Assembly: GCA_016712595.1 (NCBI GenBank)
Contig: JADJQT010000001.1
Coordinates: forward strand, 2,353,501 to 2,417,500
Length of the DNA: 64,000 nt
Direction: 5' to 3'
Origin: Rhodospirillales bacterium
Lineage (GTDB): Bacteria; Pseudomonadota; Alphaproteobacteria; Rhodospirillales; Defluviicoccaceae
Position numbers and translations under genes: made by a program. Within the stretch, counting starts at the first letter, position 1; each line of letters begins with the position of its first letter. A model generated the notes under the pieces. That model made no database searches, was not told the origin of the DNA, and was given only the letters and a program-made list of their open reading frames with translations. Below are positions 19,818-27,883 of this stretch, piece after piece.

Positions 19818-20846
19818 TCAGCCGCGGCGGAGCAATCGTGCCGCCTCAATGGCGGTATAGGTGAGGATACCGGCCGCGCCTGCACGCTTGAACGCGATCA
19901 GGGTTTCGAGCAGCGTGGCATCGCCGTCGATCCAGCCATGGGCCGCGGCGGCCTTGAGCATCGCATACTCACCACTGACCTGATAGGCGAATGTCGGCAT
20001 GCCGAATGTCTGAGCGACGGCGCGCAGGATATCGAGGTAGGGCAGCCCGGGCTTGACGATCAGCATGTCGGCGCCCTCGTCGATGTCGAGCGCGACTTCG
20101 CGTAGCGCCTCGACGGCGTTCGCCGGGTCCATCTGGTAGCTTTTCTTATCCCCCTTGAGCTGTGAGGCCGAGCCGACCGCGTCGCGAAACGGCCCGTAGA
20201 ACGCCGAGGCGTACTTCGCCGCGTAGGACATAATCTGCACGTCGATGAAGCCGGCAGCGTCGAGGACGTCGCGCATCGCTGCGACGCGGCCGTCCATCAT
20301 ATCCGACGGAGCCAGCACGTCGCAGCCGGCCGCAGCCTGCACCAGCGTCTGGCGGCACAACACCTCGACCGTCTCGTCGTTCAGCACGCGCCCGTCCTTG
20401 ATCAGCCCGTCGTGGCCGAAGCTGCTGAACGGATCGAGGGCAACATCGCAGATCACGCCGATCGCCGGCAGTGCCTGCTTGATGGCCCGCACGGCGCGGC
20501 AGACGAGATTGTCGGGGTTCAGCGCCTCGCGCGCATCGGGGGTCTTCAGCGCCGGATCGACCGAGGGAAAGACGGCGACGGCCGGAATGCCGAGCTCCGC
20601 CGCCTCGCCGACGGCCTCGATCAGAAGGTCGCACGACAGACGATCGACGCCGGGCATCGAGGCGATCGGCTCGCGCCGCCCTACGCCGTCGACGGCGAAC
20701 ACCGGCCAGATTAGATCCGCCGGGCTGAGGCGGTGTTCGGCGACAAGGCTCCGTGACCAAGCGGTTTTGCGATTTCGCCGCAGCCGGGTACGAGGAAATG
20801 CGCCGAGCGGCGGGCGCGCCGGTGGTGGTGGCAAGTTCCCGTGCAT
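19818..20846 (-). CDS. hemB: Delta-aminolevulinic acid dehydratase (porphobilinogen synthase)
   Basis: Condenses two 5-aminolevulinate molecules to porphobilinogen, an early step of haem and chlorophyll synthesis in the cytoplasm. The 342-residue product has the Schiff-base lysine in IVKPGLPYLD and a second active-site Lys near YAAKYASAFYGPF. The metal-binding stretch is DVALDPFSSFGHDG: the three Zn-binding Cys found in yeast and human enzymes are replaced by Ala, Asp and Asp, so this is the non-zinc, Mg-type enzyme known in other proteobacteria. The start ATG shares one base with the metY stop, so metY-hemB are co-translated. Confidence 0.95.
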   Translation of the reverse strand: MHGNLPPPPARPPLGAFPRTRLRRNRKTAWSRSLVAEHRLSPADLIWPVFAVDGVGRREPIASMPGVDRLSCDLLIEAVGEAAELGIPAVAVFPSVDPALKTPDAREALNPDNLVCRAVRAIKQALPAIGVICDVALDPFSSFGHDGLIKDGRVLNDETVEVLCRQTLVQAAAGCDVLAPSDMMDGRVAAMRDVLDAAGFIDVQIMSYAAKYASAFYGPFRDAVGSASQLKGDKKSYQMDPANAVEALREVALDIDEGADMLIVKPGLPYLDILRAVAQTFGMPTFAYQVSGEYAMLKAAAAHGWIDGDATLLETLIAFKRAGAAGILTYTAIEAARLLRRG

Positions 20847-22138
20847 CAGGCGGCGTCCAGGGCCTGGCGAAGATCATCCAGAATATCGTCGCTATGCTCG
20901 ATGCCAATGGAAAGCCGGATGTAGCCTTCGGAGACGCCAGTGGCGAGGCGGTCTTCCGCCGAGAGCTGCGAGTGCGTCGTCGAGGCTGGATGAATGGCCA
21001 GCGTCCGCGCATCGCCGATGTTGGCGACATGGTAGACGAGCTTCAACGCGTCGATGAACCGGCGCCCGGCATCGCGCCCGCCGCGCAACTCGAAGCCGAC
21101 TAGCGCGCCGTAGCCGCCGGTGAGGTAGGCATCGGCCCGCCGGCGCTTCTCGCCACTCTGCAGCGCCGGGAAGATCACCGTTTCGACCTTTCTGTGCTCG
21201 GCGAGAAAGTTGGCGACGGCGATGGCGTTGGCGCAGTGCGCGCGCATGCGCAGGGGCAGGGTCTCGATGCCCTGAATGAACTGAAAGGCGTTGAACGGGC
21301 TCATCGCGGCGCCGATATCGCGCAAAAGGACGACGCGCATCCGCAGGATATAGGCGATCGGCCCCAGCGGCTTGGCCGCTTCCACCCATACGGCGCCGTG
21401 GTAGCTGGGGTCGGGCTGGTTGAGCGTCGGAAACCGCTCGGCGTGGGCCTGCCAGTCGAAGTTACCGCCGTCGATGACGACGCCGCCGATCGACGTGCCG
21501 TGCCCGCCGATAAACTTCGTCGTCGAATACATCACCACGGCGGCGCCGTGCTCGAACGGCCGGCAGATCACCGGCGCCGCGGTATTGTCGACGATCAGTG
21601 GCACGCCGATCGCCCGGCCGAGGTCGGCGACCTCGCGGATGGGGAAGACCTGCAGCTTGGGATTGGGCAGCGTTTCCGCATACCAGCAGCGTGTGCGTGC
21701 GTCGCTCGCGCGCACGAACGCCTCGGGATCGCTTGGATCGACGAAGCGCGCTTCGACGCCGAGGGATGCGAGCGTGTTCACAAACAGGTTCCACGTGCCG
21801 CCGTAAAGGTCAGTGGAGCTGACGAAATTGTCGCCGGCCTGGCACAGGTTGAGGATGCAGAGGGTCGAGGCCGCCTGCCCGGAGGCACAAGCCAGCGCCG
21901 CAGCGCCACCCTCAAGCGCTGTCAGCCGCGTCTCCAGCACATCGCAGGTCGGATTCATGATCCGGGTATAGATGTTGCCGAGTTCGCGCAGAGCGAAAAG
22001 GTTCTCGGCGTGCTGGGTGTCGTGGAACTGGTACGACGTGGTCTGGTAGATCGGCACGGCGACGGCGCCGGTCGCAGGATCGCTGCGATATCCGCCGTGC
22101 ACGGCGATTGTCTCCGGATGCATCCTCTTCGGGCTCAC
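20846..22138 (-). CDS. metY: O-acetylhomoserine sulfhydrylase family enzyme (MetY-like)
   Basis: PLP enzyme that makes homocysteine from O-acetylhomoserine and sulfide, a step of methionine synthesis. The 430-residue product shows the Cys/Met metabolism PLP fold: TIAVHGGYRSDPATGAVAVPIYQTTSY, YTRIMNPT, GQAASTLCILNL, the PLP-phosphate region and the lysine of YSTTKFIGGHG that binds PLP. The length and the GHGTSIGG segment fit MetY better than MetZ or MetB. The start is GTG at 22138 (GAGGAC upstream); an ATG five codons later is possible. The leader has two 9-bp direct repeats. Confidence 0.92.
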   Translation of the reverse strand: MSPKRMHPETIAVHGGYRSDPATGAVAVPIYQTTSYQFHDTQHAENLFALRELGNIYTRIMNPTCDVLETRLTALEGGAAALACASGQAASTLCILNLCQAGDNFVSSTDLYGGTWNLFVNTLASLGVEARFVDPSDPEAFVRASDARTRCWYAETLPNPKLQVFPIREVADLGRAIGVPLIVDNTAAPVICRPFEHGAAVVMYSTTKFIGGHGTSIGGVVIDGGNFDWQAHAERFPTLNQPDPSYHGAVWVEAAKPLGPIAYILRMRVVLLRDIGAAMSPFNAFQFIQGIETLPLRMRAHCANAIAVANFLAEHRKVETVIFPALQSGEKRRRADAYLTGGYGALVGFELRGGRDAGRRFIDALKLVYHVANIGDARTLAIHPASTTHSQLSAEDRLATGVSEGYIRLSIGIEHSDDILDDLRQALDAA

Positions 22139-22154
22139 GAAGGTTGTCCTCTAT

Positions 22155-22175
22155 GTTTATCGCTTCGTTTATCGC
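22155..22175 (-). promoter_or_regulatory. Two 9-bp direct repeats upstream of metY
   Basis: On the minus strand GCGATAAAC occurs twice with a 3-base spacer (22167-22175 and 22155-22163), ending 16 bases before the metY GTG and just upstream of its ribosome-binding site. The 12-base period suggests a protein or RNA site. I compared it with the SAM-II riboswitch, which also has a GATAAA element, but the conserved 5' loop is missing. Confidence 0.3.
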
Positions 22176-22328
22176 CTGCGCTTGGCACGGCTCCAGCCGA
22201 ACGCGGAGCAGATATACACCTATAACCATACACGGCCGCCCGCCAAAATCGCCAGCATTTGCTTGGCTCTCCCGTAGGCAAGGCCGGCTGATCACCATTT
22301 CAGCTCGTTGACGATGTATCTGCCGTGA

Positions 22329-22505
22329 TCATGTCGGGTCGGTGGTGACGGCGACAATGAGGAGGGCGGAATCGCCGCGGTCGTCGGCGTCAGAGACGGT
22401 GAAGAAAAGCATCGCCAAGATTTCCTCGCTGTGGACGACGAATAGCAGCACCCGGCCACGGGCTGTGACCACCTTCGGGGTCTCGGCGCCAATCAGATGG
22501 CGCAT
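22329..22505 (-). CDS. Possible small protein, or 3' part of a frameshifted gene
   Basis: A 58-residue frame read leftwards from ATG at 22505, with protein-like composition: MRHLIGAETPKVVTARGRVL, then alternating hydrophobic strands (LFFTVSDADD, ALLIVAVTTD). The frame just upstream (about 22800-22506, another reading phase) also looks partly coding (LLPLRELLRMQTSEQTPS, CDLVRLDRVCKGK). The two overlap at the sequence CCTGATGCG, so they may be one gene split by a frameshift or two coupled small genes. I do not recognise either. The rest of 22506-22885, up to the ppk2 start, shows nothing else that I can name. Confidence 0.35.
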   Translation of the reverse strand: MRHLIGAETPKVVTARGRVLLFVVHSEEILAMLFFTVSDADDRGDSALLIVAVTTDPT

Positions 22506-22885
22506 CAGGATCGGTCCCGCTCATCCAGTCTTCGTCGCGCGGCGTCTTGCCCTTGCAGACGCGATCGAGGCGAACAAGATCGCAGGTGCTCGGCGTCTGC
22601 TCGCTCGTCTGCATACGCAGAAGCTCCCTAAGCGGCAGCAGGTCAGTTCCTGACTCTTTGTGGTCGACACGAAGTTTCACCTCGTGGCTAATCTGCGAGA
22701 TGGTTGACGGGCGTACGGCAACGATCGGGCGCCGTCTCGTCGCGCGCTGCGGAAGCGTAACGATGAGTCCCTGCAAAGCCGGAAGCGTCGAGAACACCGC
22801 ATGGCAGGGATTGCCGGGGGGAGGCAGGCATGGCTGCTTACCTTGTCGAGGAGCCCTCGGTCATCATTCGGAATGGAGAAAAATA

Positions 22886-23800
22886 ATGGGGAATTTAGAC
22901 GGAGACGTTAAGGAGTGGCTAGAGGCAGAGCTGGAAGACGCCTTGGACGAAGATTACGAATTGGAACTATCTGAGCCGGCTTTGTCCATGGAGCTACGCC
23001 GGATATACAAACAAAAACATCCGCCGAGCATAGACCGCGCGACCTATTTTAGGGCGATTTTGACCTTGCAGGCGGAACTGATCAAACTCCAGGACTGGGT
23101 CGAGGCGAAGGGCGAAAAAATCCTGGTGATTTTCGAAGGCCGGGACGCCGCCGGCAAGGGCGGTGTCATCAAGCGGATCACGCAGAGACTCAATCCCCGT
23201 ATTTGCCGGGTGGTGGCGTTGCAAAAGCCGAGCGACCGCGAACGCACCCAATGGTATTTCCAGCGTTATGTGCCGCATTTGCCGGCGGGTGGCGAGATCG
23301 TCTTGTTCGATCGGTCCTGGTACAATCGCTCAGGCGTCGAGCGGGTGATGGGATTCGCCTCCGAGGAGCAAGTCGACCAATTCTTCCAGGACACGCCGGA
23401 GTTCGAGCGCATGCTTGTGCGGTCCGGCGTCCGCCTCATCAAGTACTGGTTTTCGATAACCGACGAGGAACAGCAGTTACGTTTCTTGATGCGCATCCAC
23501 GATCCGCTCAAGCAATGGAAGCTGAGCCCGATGGACCTTCAGTCGCGCGTTCGCTGGGAAGCCTATACCAAGGCCAAGGAAGAAACCTTCGCCCGCACCA
23601 ACATTCCCGAGGCTCCGTGGTTCATCGTCGAAGCCACCGACAAGAAACGCGCGCGCCTGAACTGCATTCACCATCTGCTCGACCAGATCCCGTATGCGGA
23701 GGTCCAGCATGAGCCGATCAGTTTACCGGACCGGGTTTTCAACCCCGAGTACGAGCGAAAAGTTCTGCCGCAGGAGTTGTACGTTCCGCAGCGATATTGA
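22886..23800 (+). CDS. ppk2: Polyphosphate kinase 2 (class I PPK2)
   Basis: Transfers phosphate between polyphosphate and nucleoside diphosphates, most often making GTP or ATP from polyP. The 304-residue protein has a very acidic N-terminus (WLEAELEDALDEDYELELSE), then the PPK2 core: Walker A FEGRDAAGKGG near residue 80, TQWYFQRYVPHLPAGGEIVLFDRSWYNRSG with Walker B, and the lid region up to WFIVEATDKKRARLN. A single PPK2 domain of this length fits class I. The ATG at 22886 has GGAGAA just upstream; an open frame runs further 5' but looks non-coding. The gene stands alone. Confidence 0.94.
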   Translation: MGNLDGDVKEWLEAELEDALDEDYELELSEPALSMELRRIYKQKHPPSIDRATYFRAILTLQAELIKLQDWVEAKGEKILVIFEGRDAAGKGGVIKRITQRLNPRICRVVALQKPSDRERTQWYFQRYVPHLPAGGEIVLFDRSWYNRSGVERVMGFASEEQVDQFFQDTPEFERMLVRSGVRLIKYWFSITDEEQQLRFLMRIHDPLKQWKLSPMDLQSRVRWEAYTKAKEETFARTNIPEAPWFIVEATDKKRARLNCIHHLLDQIPYAEVQHEPISLPDRVFNPEYERKVLPQELYVPQRY

Positions 23801-24059
23801 TCCCGTACATAAGTACGAGCCTCGAGAGCGCTTATCGCACTCTCCTCGGTCGAAGTATTGCGACAACCGCTTGAATCCGCCCACTATCTGTCGATCAAAT
23901 ACACCGCACGACTTGTCAAGACGGGCGTTGAGCCTTGGATCGGCAGTGTCGGCGCAGCTACGACATGCATCCGTTTAGATTAAATCTGACAGGTTGGGAT
24001 GGTGGGGGTGTCGTCTCCGAGCGTAGACAATGGGGTATCGGGGCGAGGAGTCGACACGA
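23801..24059. other. Gap between ppk2 and the IS481 remnant
   Basis: No gene can be supported here. A GAGAG...CTCTC dyad lies at about 23826-23846 and could help end ppk2 transcription. From about 23985 the sequence (TGACAGGTTGGGATGG onward) is probably the left leader of the IS481-type remnant. A partly similar GGTTGGGGTG stretch appears at about 24833, past its right end, but in direct orientation, so I cannot define terminal inverted repeats. Confidence 0.4.
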
Positions 24060-24782
24060 TGACCGGAGCCGAAAAGATTATCTGCAACAAGATCGGATGC
24101 TGGAGCTGGCGAAGCAGCTCGGCAGCGTCAGCCACGCCTGCCGGATCGTGGGTTTTTCCCGCGACAGCTTTTACCGGTTCAGAGATCTATACGAGAAGGA
24201 TGGTGAGGCGGCGCTGATCGAGATGTCGCGTAGGGTGCCGAACCCGAAGAATCGGATGGCCAAGACGATCGAACGGCGCATCCTCGATCTGGCTGGGGAG
24301 CAGGCGGCCTGGGGACACATACGGATGGCCAACGAGCTGGCGAAAGAGGGCCTCCGCGTCCCCCTCACCGGCGTCCGCAGTGTATCTGGGTTCGCCACCA
24401 CCTTACCACCATGGCGAAGCGGCTGAAAGCCTTGGAGGCCAGGGTGGCGCGGGGCGGCCGATCCTGACCGAGAGCCAACTCGCCGCTCTGGAGAAGGCGA
24501 AGACCGACAAGGAGGCGCACAGTGAGTTCGACAGCGCCTGTTCCGGTTACTGCGGTGCCCAGGACACCTTCTCCGTCGGCACGCTGAAGGGGGGCGGCTG
24601 CATCTATCGCAGAGCTTCGTCGACGCTATTCGAAGGTGGCGATCGCCGAGCTACAGGCCGACCCGGACAAATGGCTCCGTCAATACAACGAGGTTCGCAC
24701 CGCCAGGGCGATGGCGTTACGGCAAGATATTGATACAAACCTTCCTTGACTCCCTGCCGATCGGCAGAGAGAAGTTGATCGG
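24060..24782 (+). pseudogene. IS481-family transposase remnant, frameshifted and internally deleted
   Basis: Pieces of one transposase are readable in order but in several frames: MTGAEKIICNKI at 24060, then RMLELAKQLGSVSHACRI with the N-terminal helix-turn-helix, RMAKTIERRILDLAGEQAAWG, KRLKALEARVARGG, ILTESQLAALEKAKTDKEAH and GYCGAQDTFSVGTLKGG. After KVAIAEL the sequence jumps straight to QADPDKWLRQYNEVRT and the end QTFLDSLP. Compared with intact relatives, this junction skips roughly 120 residues containing part of the DDE catalytic core. At least four frame changes are needed. The gene is dead; no flanking inverted repeats could be fixed. Confidence 0.85.
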
Positions 24783-24913
24783 TCAGCACAGCCATCGCCG
24801 TGCCTCGCCGCCGCGGCGCTGGAGAATGACTAGGTTGGGGTGTAGTCTTGGCATCCGCTAAGGACGATACCAACGTCGCCGCATCCGAACCACGCGACAG
24901 GGGGCTTGCGCCA

Positions 24914-25804
24914 ATGAAGAAGGGCATTCACCAGGGTCTTGGCTGTGCCGCTTTTGCGTTCGTCGCTGCCGTCATGGGCGCGGCGCTGACGAGCCGCCCG
25001 GCTCTGGCGCTCGACTGCGACAATCCGCAGACCAGCGCCGACGTCTCCGCCTGCCTTGAGCAGGAGCTGCGCGACAGCGATCAGACGATCAATGCAACCT
25101 ATCAGGAATTGCGCGGGAAACTTGACGATGCAACGAAGCTGAAGTTGCGCGACGACCAGCGGGCGTGGCTGAAGCAGCGCGATCGGGCTTGCGCGCTCGA
25201 CAGCAAGGAGAGTGACCGCGAACGCTGGATGCGCACCATCCTCGCCGATCCCAAGAAGACCGTGTGCGTGGTCCGCTTCACCCGCGCCCGCGTCGCCCAG
25301 CTCGAGGACATGCTGGCGTCGGCCTCGGTCGACGAGGAAGGAGAGGGGGAGGATGATCTCGCCGATAACGCCCGCTACGAGATCATCTCGCCGAATACGC
25401 ATTCGACCGGCAAGTGGTACTTCGAAGTGCGCATGGACCGGGGCGCGATCGCCAAGCAGGCCGAGACGGCCCTGTGGATCGGTGTTGCCAGCGAGTCTGG
25501 CGGCGGTTTGGGCAACCTGATCAACATCCGCAAGACCTCCGCCAGGGCCTCGCCGCTGGTCTACGGCGTCGCCGTCGACCTCGCCCAAGGCAAGGTCTAC
25601 AGCCGCCAGAACGGCACCTGGGCTGACGCGCCGGGTAGCTCCGGCGGCCTCGACATCAAGCTTGGCCGTCCCTACAGCGCCGAGGTTACCTCGAGCGCCG
25701 AGATGGGCGCGATGCTCGACGGTGAACTGATCGTCGCCAACTTCGGTGATGCGCCCTTCGCCTACTCGCTGCCCGACGGCTACCGGCCGTTCTCGCAGAA
25801 GTAA
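24914..25804 (+). CDS. Exported protein with LprI-like N-terminal domain and SPRY-like C-terminal domain
   Basis: A 296-residue protein with a signal peptide (MKKGIHQGLGCAAFAFVAAV, cleavage near PALAL). Mature residues about 35-140 match the lysozyme-inhibitor LprI/DUF1311 pattern: CDNPQTSADVSACLEQEL, DQTINATYQELRGKL, DQRAWLKQRDRAC, with four paired Cys. After an acidic linker (EEGEGEDDL) comes a beta-rich part resembling a SPRY domain: TGKWYFEVRMD, LWIGVASE, YGVAVDLAQGKVYS and GELIVANFG, ending YSLPDGYRPF. It is probably periplasmic. The fusion suggests a binding or inhibitor role at the envelope; no activity is proven. The ATG at 24914 is preferred because it begins the signal peptide. Confidence 0.78.
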   Translation: MKKGIHQGLGCAAFAFVAAVMGAALTSRPALALDCDNPQTSADVSACLEQELRDSDQTINATYQELRGKLDDATKLKLRDDQRAWLKQRDRACALDSKESDRERWMRTILADPKKTVCVVRFTRARVAQLEDMLASASVDEEGEGEDDLADNARYEIISPNTHSTGKWYFEVRMDRGAIAKQAETALWIGVASESGGGLGNLINIRKTSARASPLVYGVAVDLAQGKVYSRQNGTWADAPGSSGGLDIKLGRPYSAEVTSSAEMGAMLDGELIVANFGDAPFAYSLPDGYRPFSQK

Positions 25805-25919
25805 GACTTGCACCGGCGCGCGGTGGCCCGCATGTCATCGCGCGTACTCAAGAGCACACCATAGACGGACGTTCGCCCGCCGGTCCACATCGCCACGTTA
25901 ACGCCAAAGGTCGATCGCG

Positions 25920-26258
25920 ATGCGCTCACAAGCCTTGATCCTTGCCGTGTCCCTCGCTCTCGCTGCCTCGCTCACCATCGCGCTCATCGCACCGGCCGAG
26001 GCTCAGACCGCGGCCCGCAAGTTCGGCCGCGGCATAGCCGGCATCACTTGCGGCTTCATGGAACTGCCGGGCAACGTTGTCAAGGAGACGAACGAACAAG
26101 GCGCCATCGGCGTGCCGATCGGTCTCGCCAAGGGTCTCGGCATGATCGTCGCCCGCGAGCTCATCGGCGTCTACGAACTCGTCTCCGCGCCGTTTCCAGC
26201 CCCGTCCGGCTACCGCCCCATCCTTCACCCCGAATACCCGTGGGATTACTTCGAGTAA
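25920..26258 (+). CDS. Exported protein of the TIGR04073 (exosortase-associated) type
   Basis: A 112-residue protein with a clear signal peptide (ALILAVSLALAASLTIALIA, cleavage after AEAQ). The mature part ARKFGRGIAGITCGFMELP, then GLAKGLGMIVARELIGVYELV, FPAPSGYRPILHPEYPWDYF follows the layout of TIGR04073-type proteins, which were named for occurring near exosortase systems: a glycine-rich amphipathic middle followed by a Pro/Tyr-rich end. No exosortase or PEP-CTERM gene is visible nearby. It lies 115 bases after the LprI-SPRY gene on the same strand and could share its transcript. Confidence 0.65.
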   Translation: MRSQALILAVSLALAASLTIALIAPAEAQTAARKFGRGIAGITCGFMELPGNVVKETNEQGAIGVPIGLAKGLGMIVARELIGVYELVSAPFPAPSGYRPILHPEYPWDYFE

Positions 26259-26364
26259 CGCGGCTTTAGGGCGCGGACACTGGCGCGGCGCAAGTGCCCC
26301 ACTTATGGTCGAACGGCTTGCGCGGACGCGCACACTGCTGATTGTCGGGGCGATGGGCTAAGCT

Positions 26365-26550
26365 CTCAACGGCGACGCGATCGGGCAGGGCCGCCCGGCC
26401 ATCGCCCGGCTCAAGGCCATGCTGCGCAAGGCAGCGGGGCGAACCGTCTCAGGACTCTGGAACCTCATCGGCAAACTCGTCGACATCTTCCAGCCCAACG
26501 AATGCGCCAGCTACTTCTCCTCGTCCGGCTAAGATCCAAACTGAACGGAA
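26365..26550 (+). pseudogene. IS630-family transposase, C-terminal remnant
   Basis: The frame reading AIARLKAMLRKAAGRTVSGL, then WNLIGKLVDIFQPNECASYF matches the last 60 or so residues of IS630-type transposases (usually NPIEQ..KLK..LRKA..R). The sequence before it is unrelated or decayed and the DDE core is missing. The tail has TAA where relatives have a Tyr codon after Gly. It is a dead fragment next to the IS1595 insertion. Confidence 0.7.
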
Positions 26551-26688
26551 TCCGCTCGAAGACCCGCCCTGCAACTTAACCCGGGCTGCGGGCTGGTGTG
26601 TCGGTCACCGAGCGGGCGCGGGAAGCCGGCTGCCAAGAGCGACCCGATCGAAGCCCCTGCGTCATGAGTGAAGCGCCTTGGCGTTGGC

Positions 26689-27883
26689 CGCGTTTACAAA
26701 CAAAACGCAGCAAAATCGTTGAACAAAGCTGCTTTCTGGCTGATTCTAGTGACGTTCGCGATAGTCGGGTGGTGGCGATGTCAGATTTGGTTCGATCGAC
26801 GCTGGCTGGGATCAGGACGGTCGATGACATGGTGCGAGCGTTCAGCGACGAGCGCTGCCGCCGCCTGATGGAAAGCATGATCTGGCCGACCGGGCGGGTC
26901 TGTCCGGCGTGTGGATACCGACGTTCGATCGCGCTCGCCGGGCGGGATATGGGGAATTGGCGGGCGAGACCCGGTCTCTACCAGTGCTCGAACGGCAGTT
27001 GCCGGTTCCAGTTCACGGTGACGACACGAACGCCGCTGCACTCTACCAAGCTGCCGCTCGCCACTTGGTTGAAGGCGCTGTGGCTGACCCTGCAATCCGA
27101 TAAGGGGCTGTCGTCGGTGCGCCTGGCCGAGGCCCTCGGCGTGAGCCAACCCACGGCTTGGCGCATGGGGCACGCCCTGCGGCTGATGATGGCGCGCGAG
27201 ACCCAGCTGGAGGGAACGGTCGAGATCGACGAATTTTATCTTGGCGGCCGTCCGCGCAAACAGCGGGACACACCGCCGGTCGGCCGTGGCCGGAAAGGCC
27301 AGAAGCGGACGACCAAGGCGTGCGTCCTCGCGGTGGTCGAACGACCGCGTGACGCGGAGATCGGGACGGTCGCGGGTGGCGCACGGGCCTCGGTGGTGGT
27401 CGACCTCTCTGCCGTCGAGACCGAACGAGTCCTCGAGAAGGAGATCGACGTGGCCGCGACCCATCTGATGAGCGATGCGTGGAGCACCTTTGCCGCCGTC
27501 GGCCAGAGCTTCGCAGCGCACGATACGGTTCAGCATGCCAAGCGCGAATATGCGCGCGGCACGGTCCACGCCAATTCCGTCGAGGGGTTCAATTCCCGCG
27601 TCCGCCGTACCGTCGCCGGCGTGTTCCATCATATCAGTCCGGAGCACGCCGACCTCTACTTCCACGAGATGGGCTTCCGGTGGTCACAGCGCGTCGTCGC
27701 GGGCCAGACCACCCGCCGGTCACCCCGTGGACGGGAGCACGTTCGAACCCTCTGGGACCGCATCCCGCCTGCTATGCAACTCGTTGCGGTCCTCAGAACC
27801 GCCGTCGGCCGCCAACTCCGCCGAACCCGCAACGGCAGCATCTCGATCAAATCGCCAATCGCTGCGTTTTGCTTATAAACGCG
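26689..27883 (+). mobile_element. IS1595-family insertion sequence with 8-bp target duplication
   Basis: The element is 1195 bp long. Its ends are 23-bp imperfect inverted repeats, 26689-26711 and 27861-27883, starting CGCGTTTA and differing at two positions. The 8-mer GCGTTGGC stands directly outside both ends (26681-26688 and 27884-27891), a perfect target-site duplication of the length typical of IS1595. It carries one open transposase gene whose last codons lie in the right repeat. The intact duplication and open gene point to a relatively recent insertion, the youngest feature of this IS cluster. Confidence 0.88.
26778..27878 (+). CDS. IS1595-family (ISXO2-like) transposase
   Basis: A 366-residue transposase. 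It begins with a Zn-ribbon (CPACGYRRS, then CSNGSCRFQF), followed by a helix-turn-helix region (SSVRLAEALGVSQPTAWRM) and the ISXO2-like DDE domain: first Asp in VEIDEFYLGG, second in SDAWSTF, and the NSVEGFNSRVRR region with the later catalytic residues. All parts are in one frame. I chose the ATG at 26778; the open frame upstream crosses the left terminal repeat and is not expected to be coding. The stop TAA at 27876 lies inside the right repeat, so the C-terminus is encoded by the repeat. Confidence 0.9.
   Translation: MSDLVRSTLAGIRTVDDMVRAFSDERCRRLMESMIWPTGRVCPACGYRRSIALAGRDMGNWRARPGLYQCSNGSCRFQFTVTTRTPLHSTKLPLATWLKALWLTLQSDKGLSSVRLAEALGVSQPTAWRMGHALRLMMARETQLEGTVEIDEFYLGGRPRKQRDTPPVGRGRKGQKRTTKACVLAVVERPRDAEIGTVAGGARASVVVDLSAVETERVLEKEIDVAATHLMSDAWSTFAAVGQSFAAHDTVQHAKREYARGTVHANSVEGFNSRVRRTVAGVFHHISPEHADLYFHEMGFRWSQRVVAGQTTRRSPRGREHVRTLWDRIPPAMQLVAVLRTAVGRQLRRTRNGSISIKSPIAAFCL

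Noticed and set aside
21194..22225. 343-codon plus-strand frame opposite metY
   Set aside because: Shadow of metY; it runs over the metY leader and has no convincing start or motif.
22139..22290. SAM-II riboswitch upstream of metY
   Set aside because: A stretch near AAGCGC followed by GATAAA resembles the 3' half of SAM-II, but the conserved GATTT-type loop element is absent and the would-be loop folds on itself (CGGC/GCCG). Without the pseudoknot partners I do not call it.
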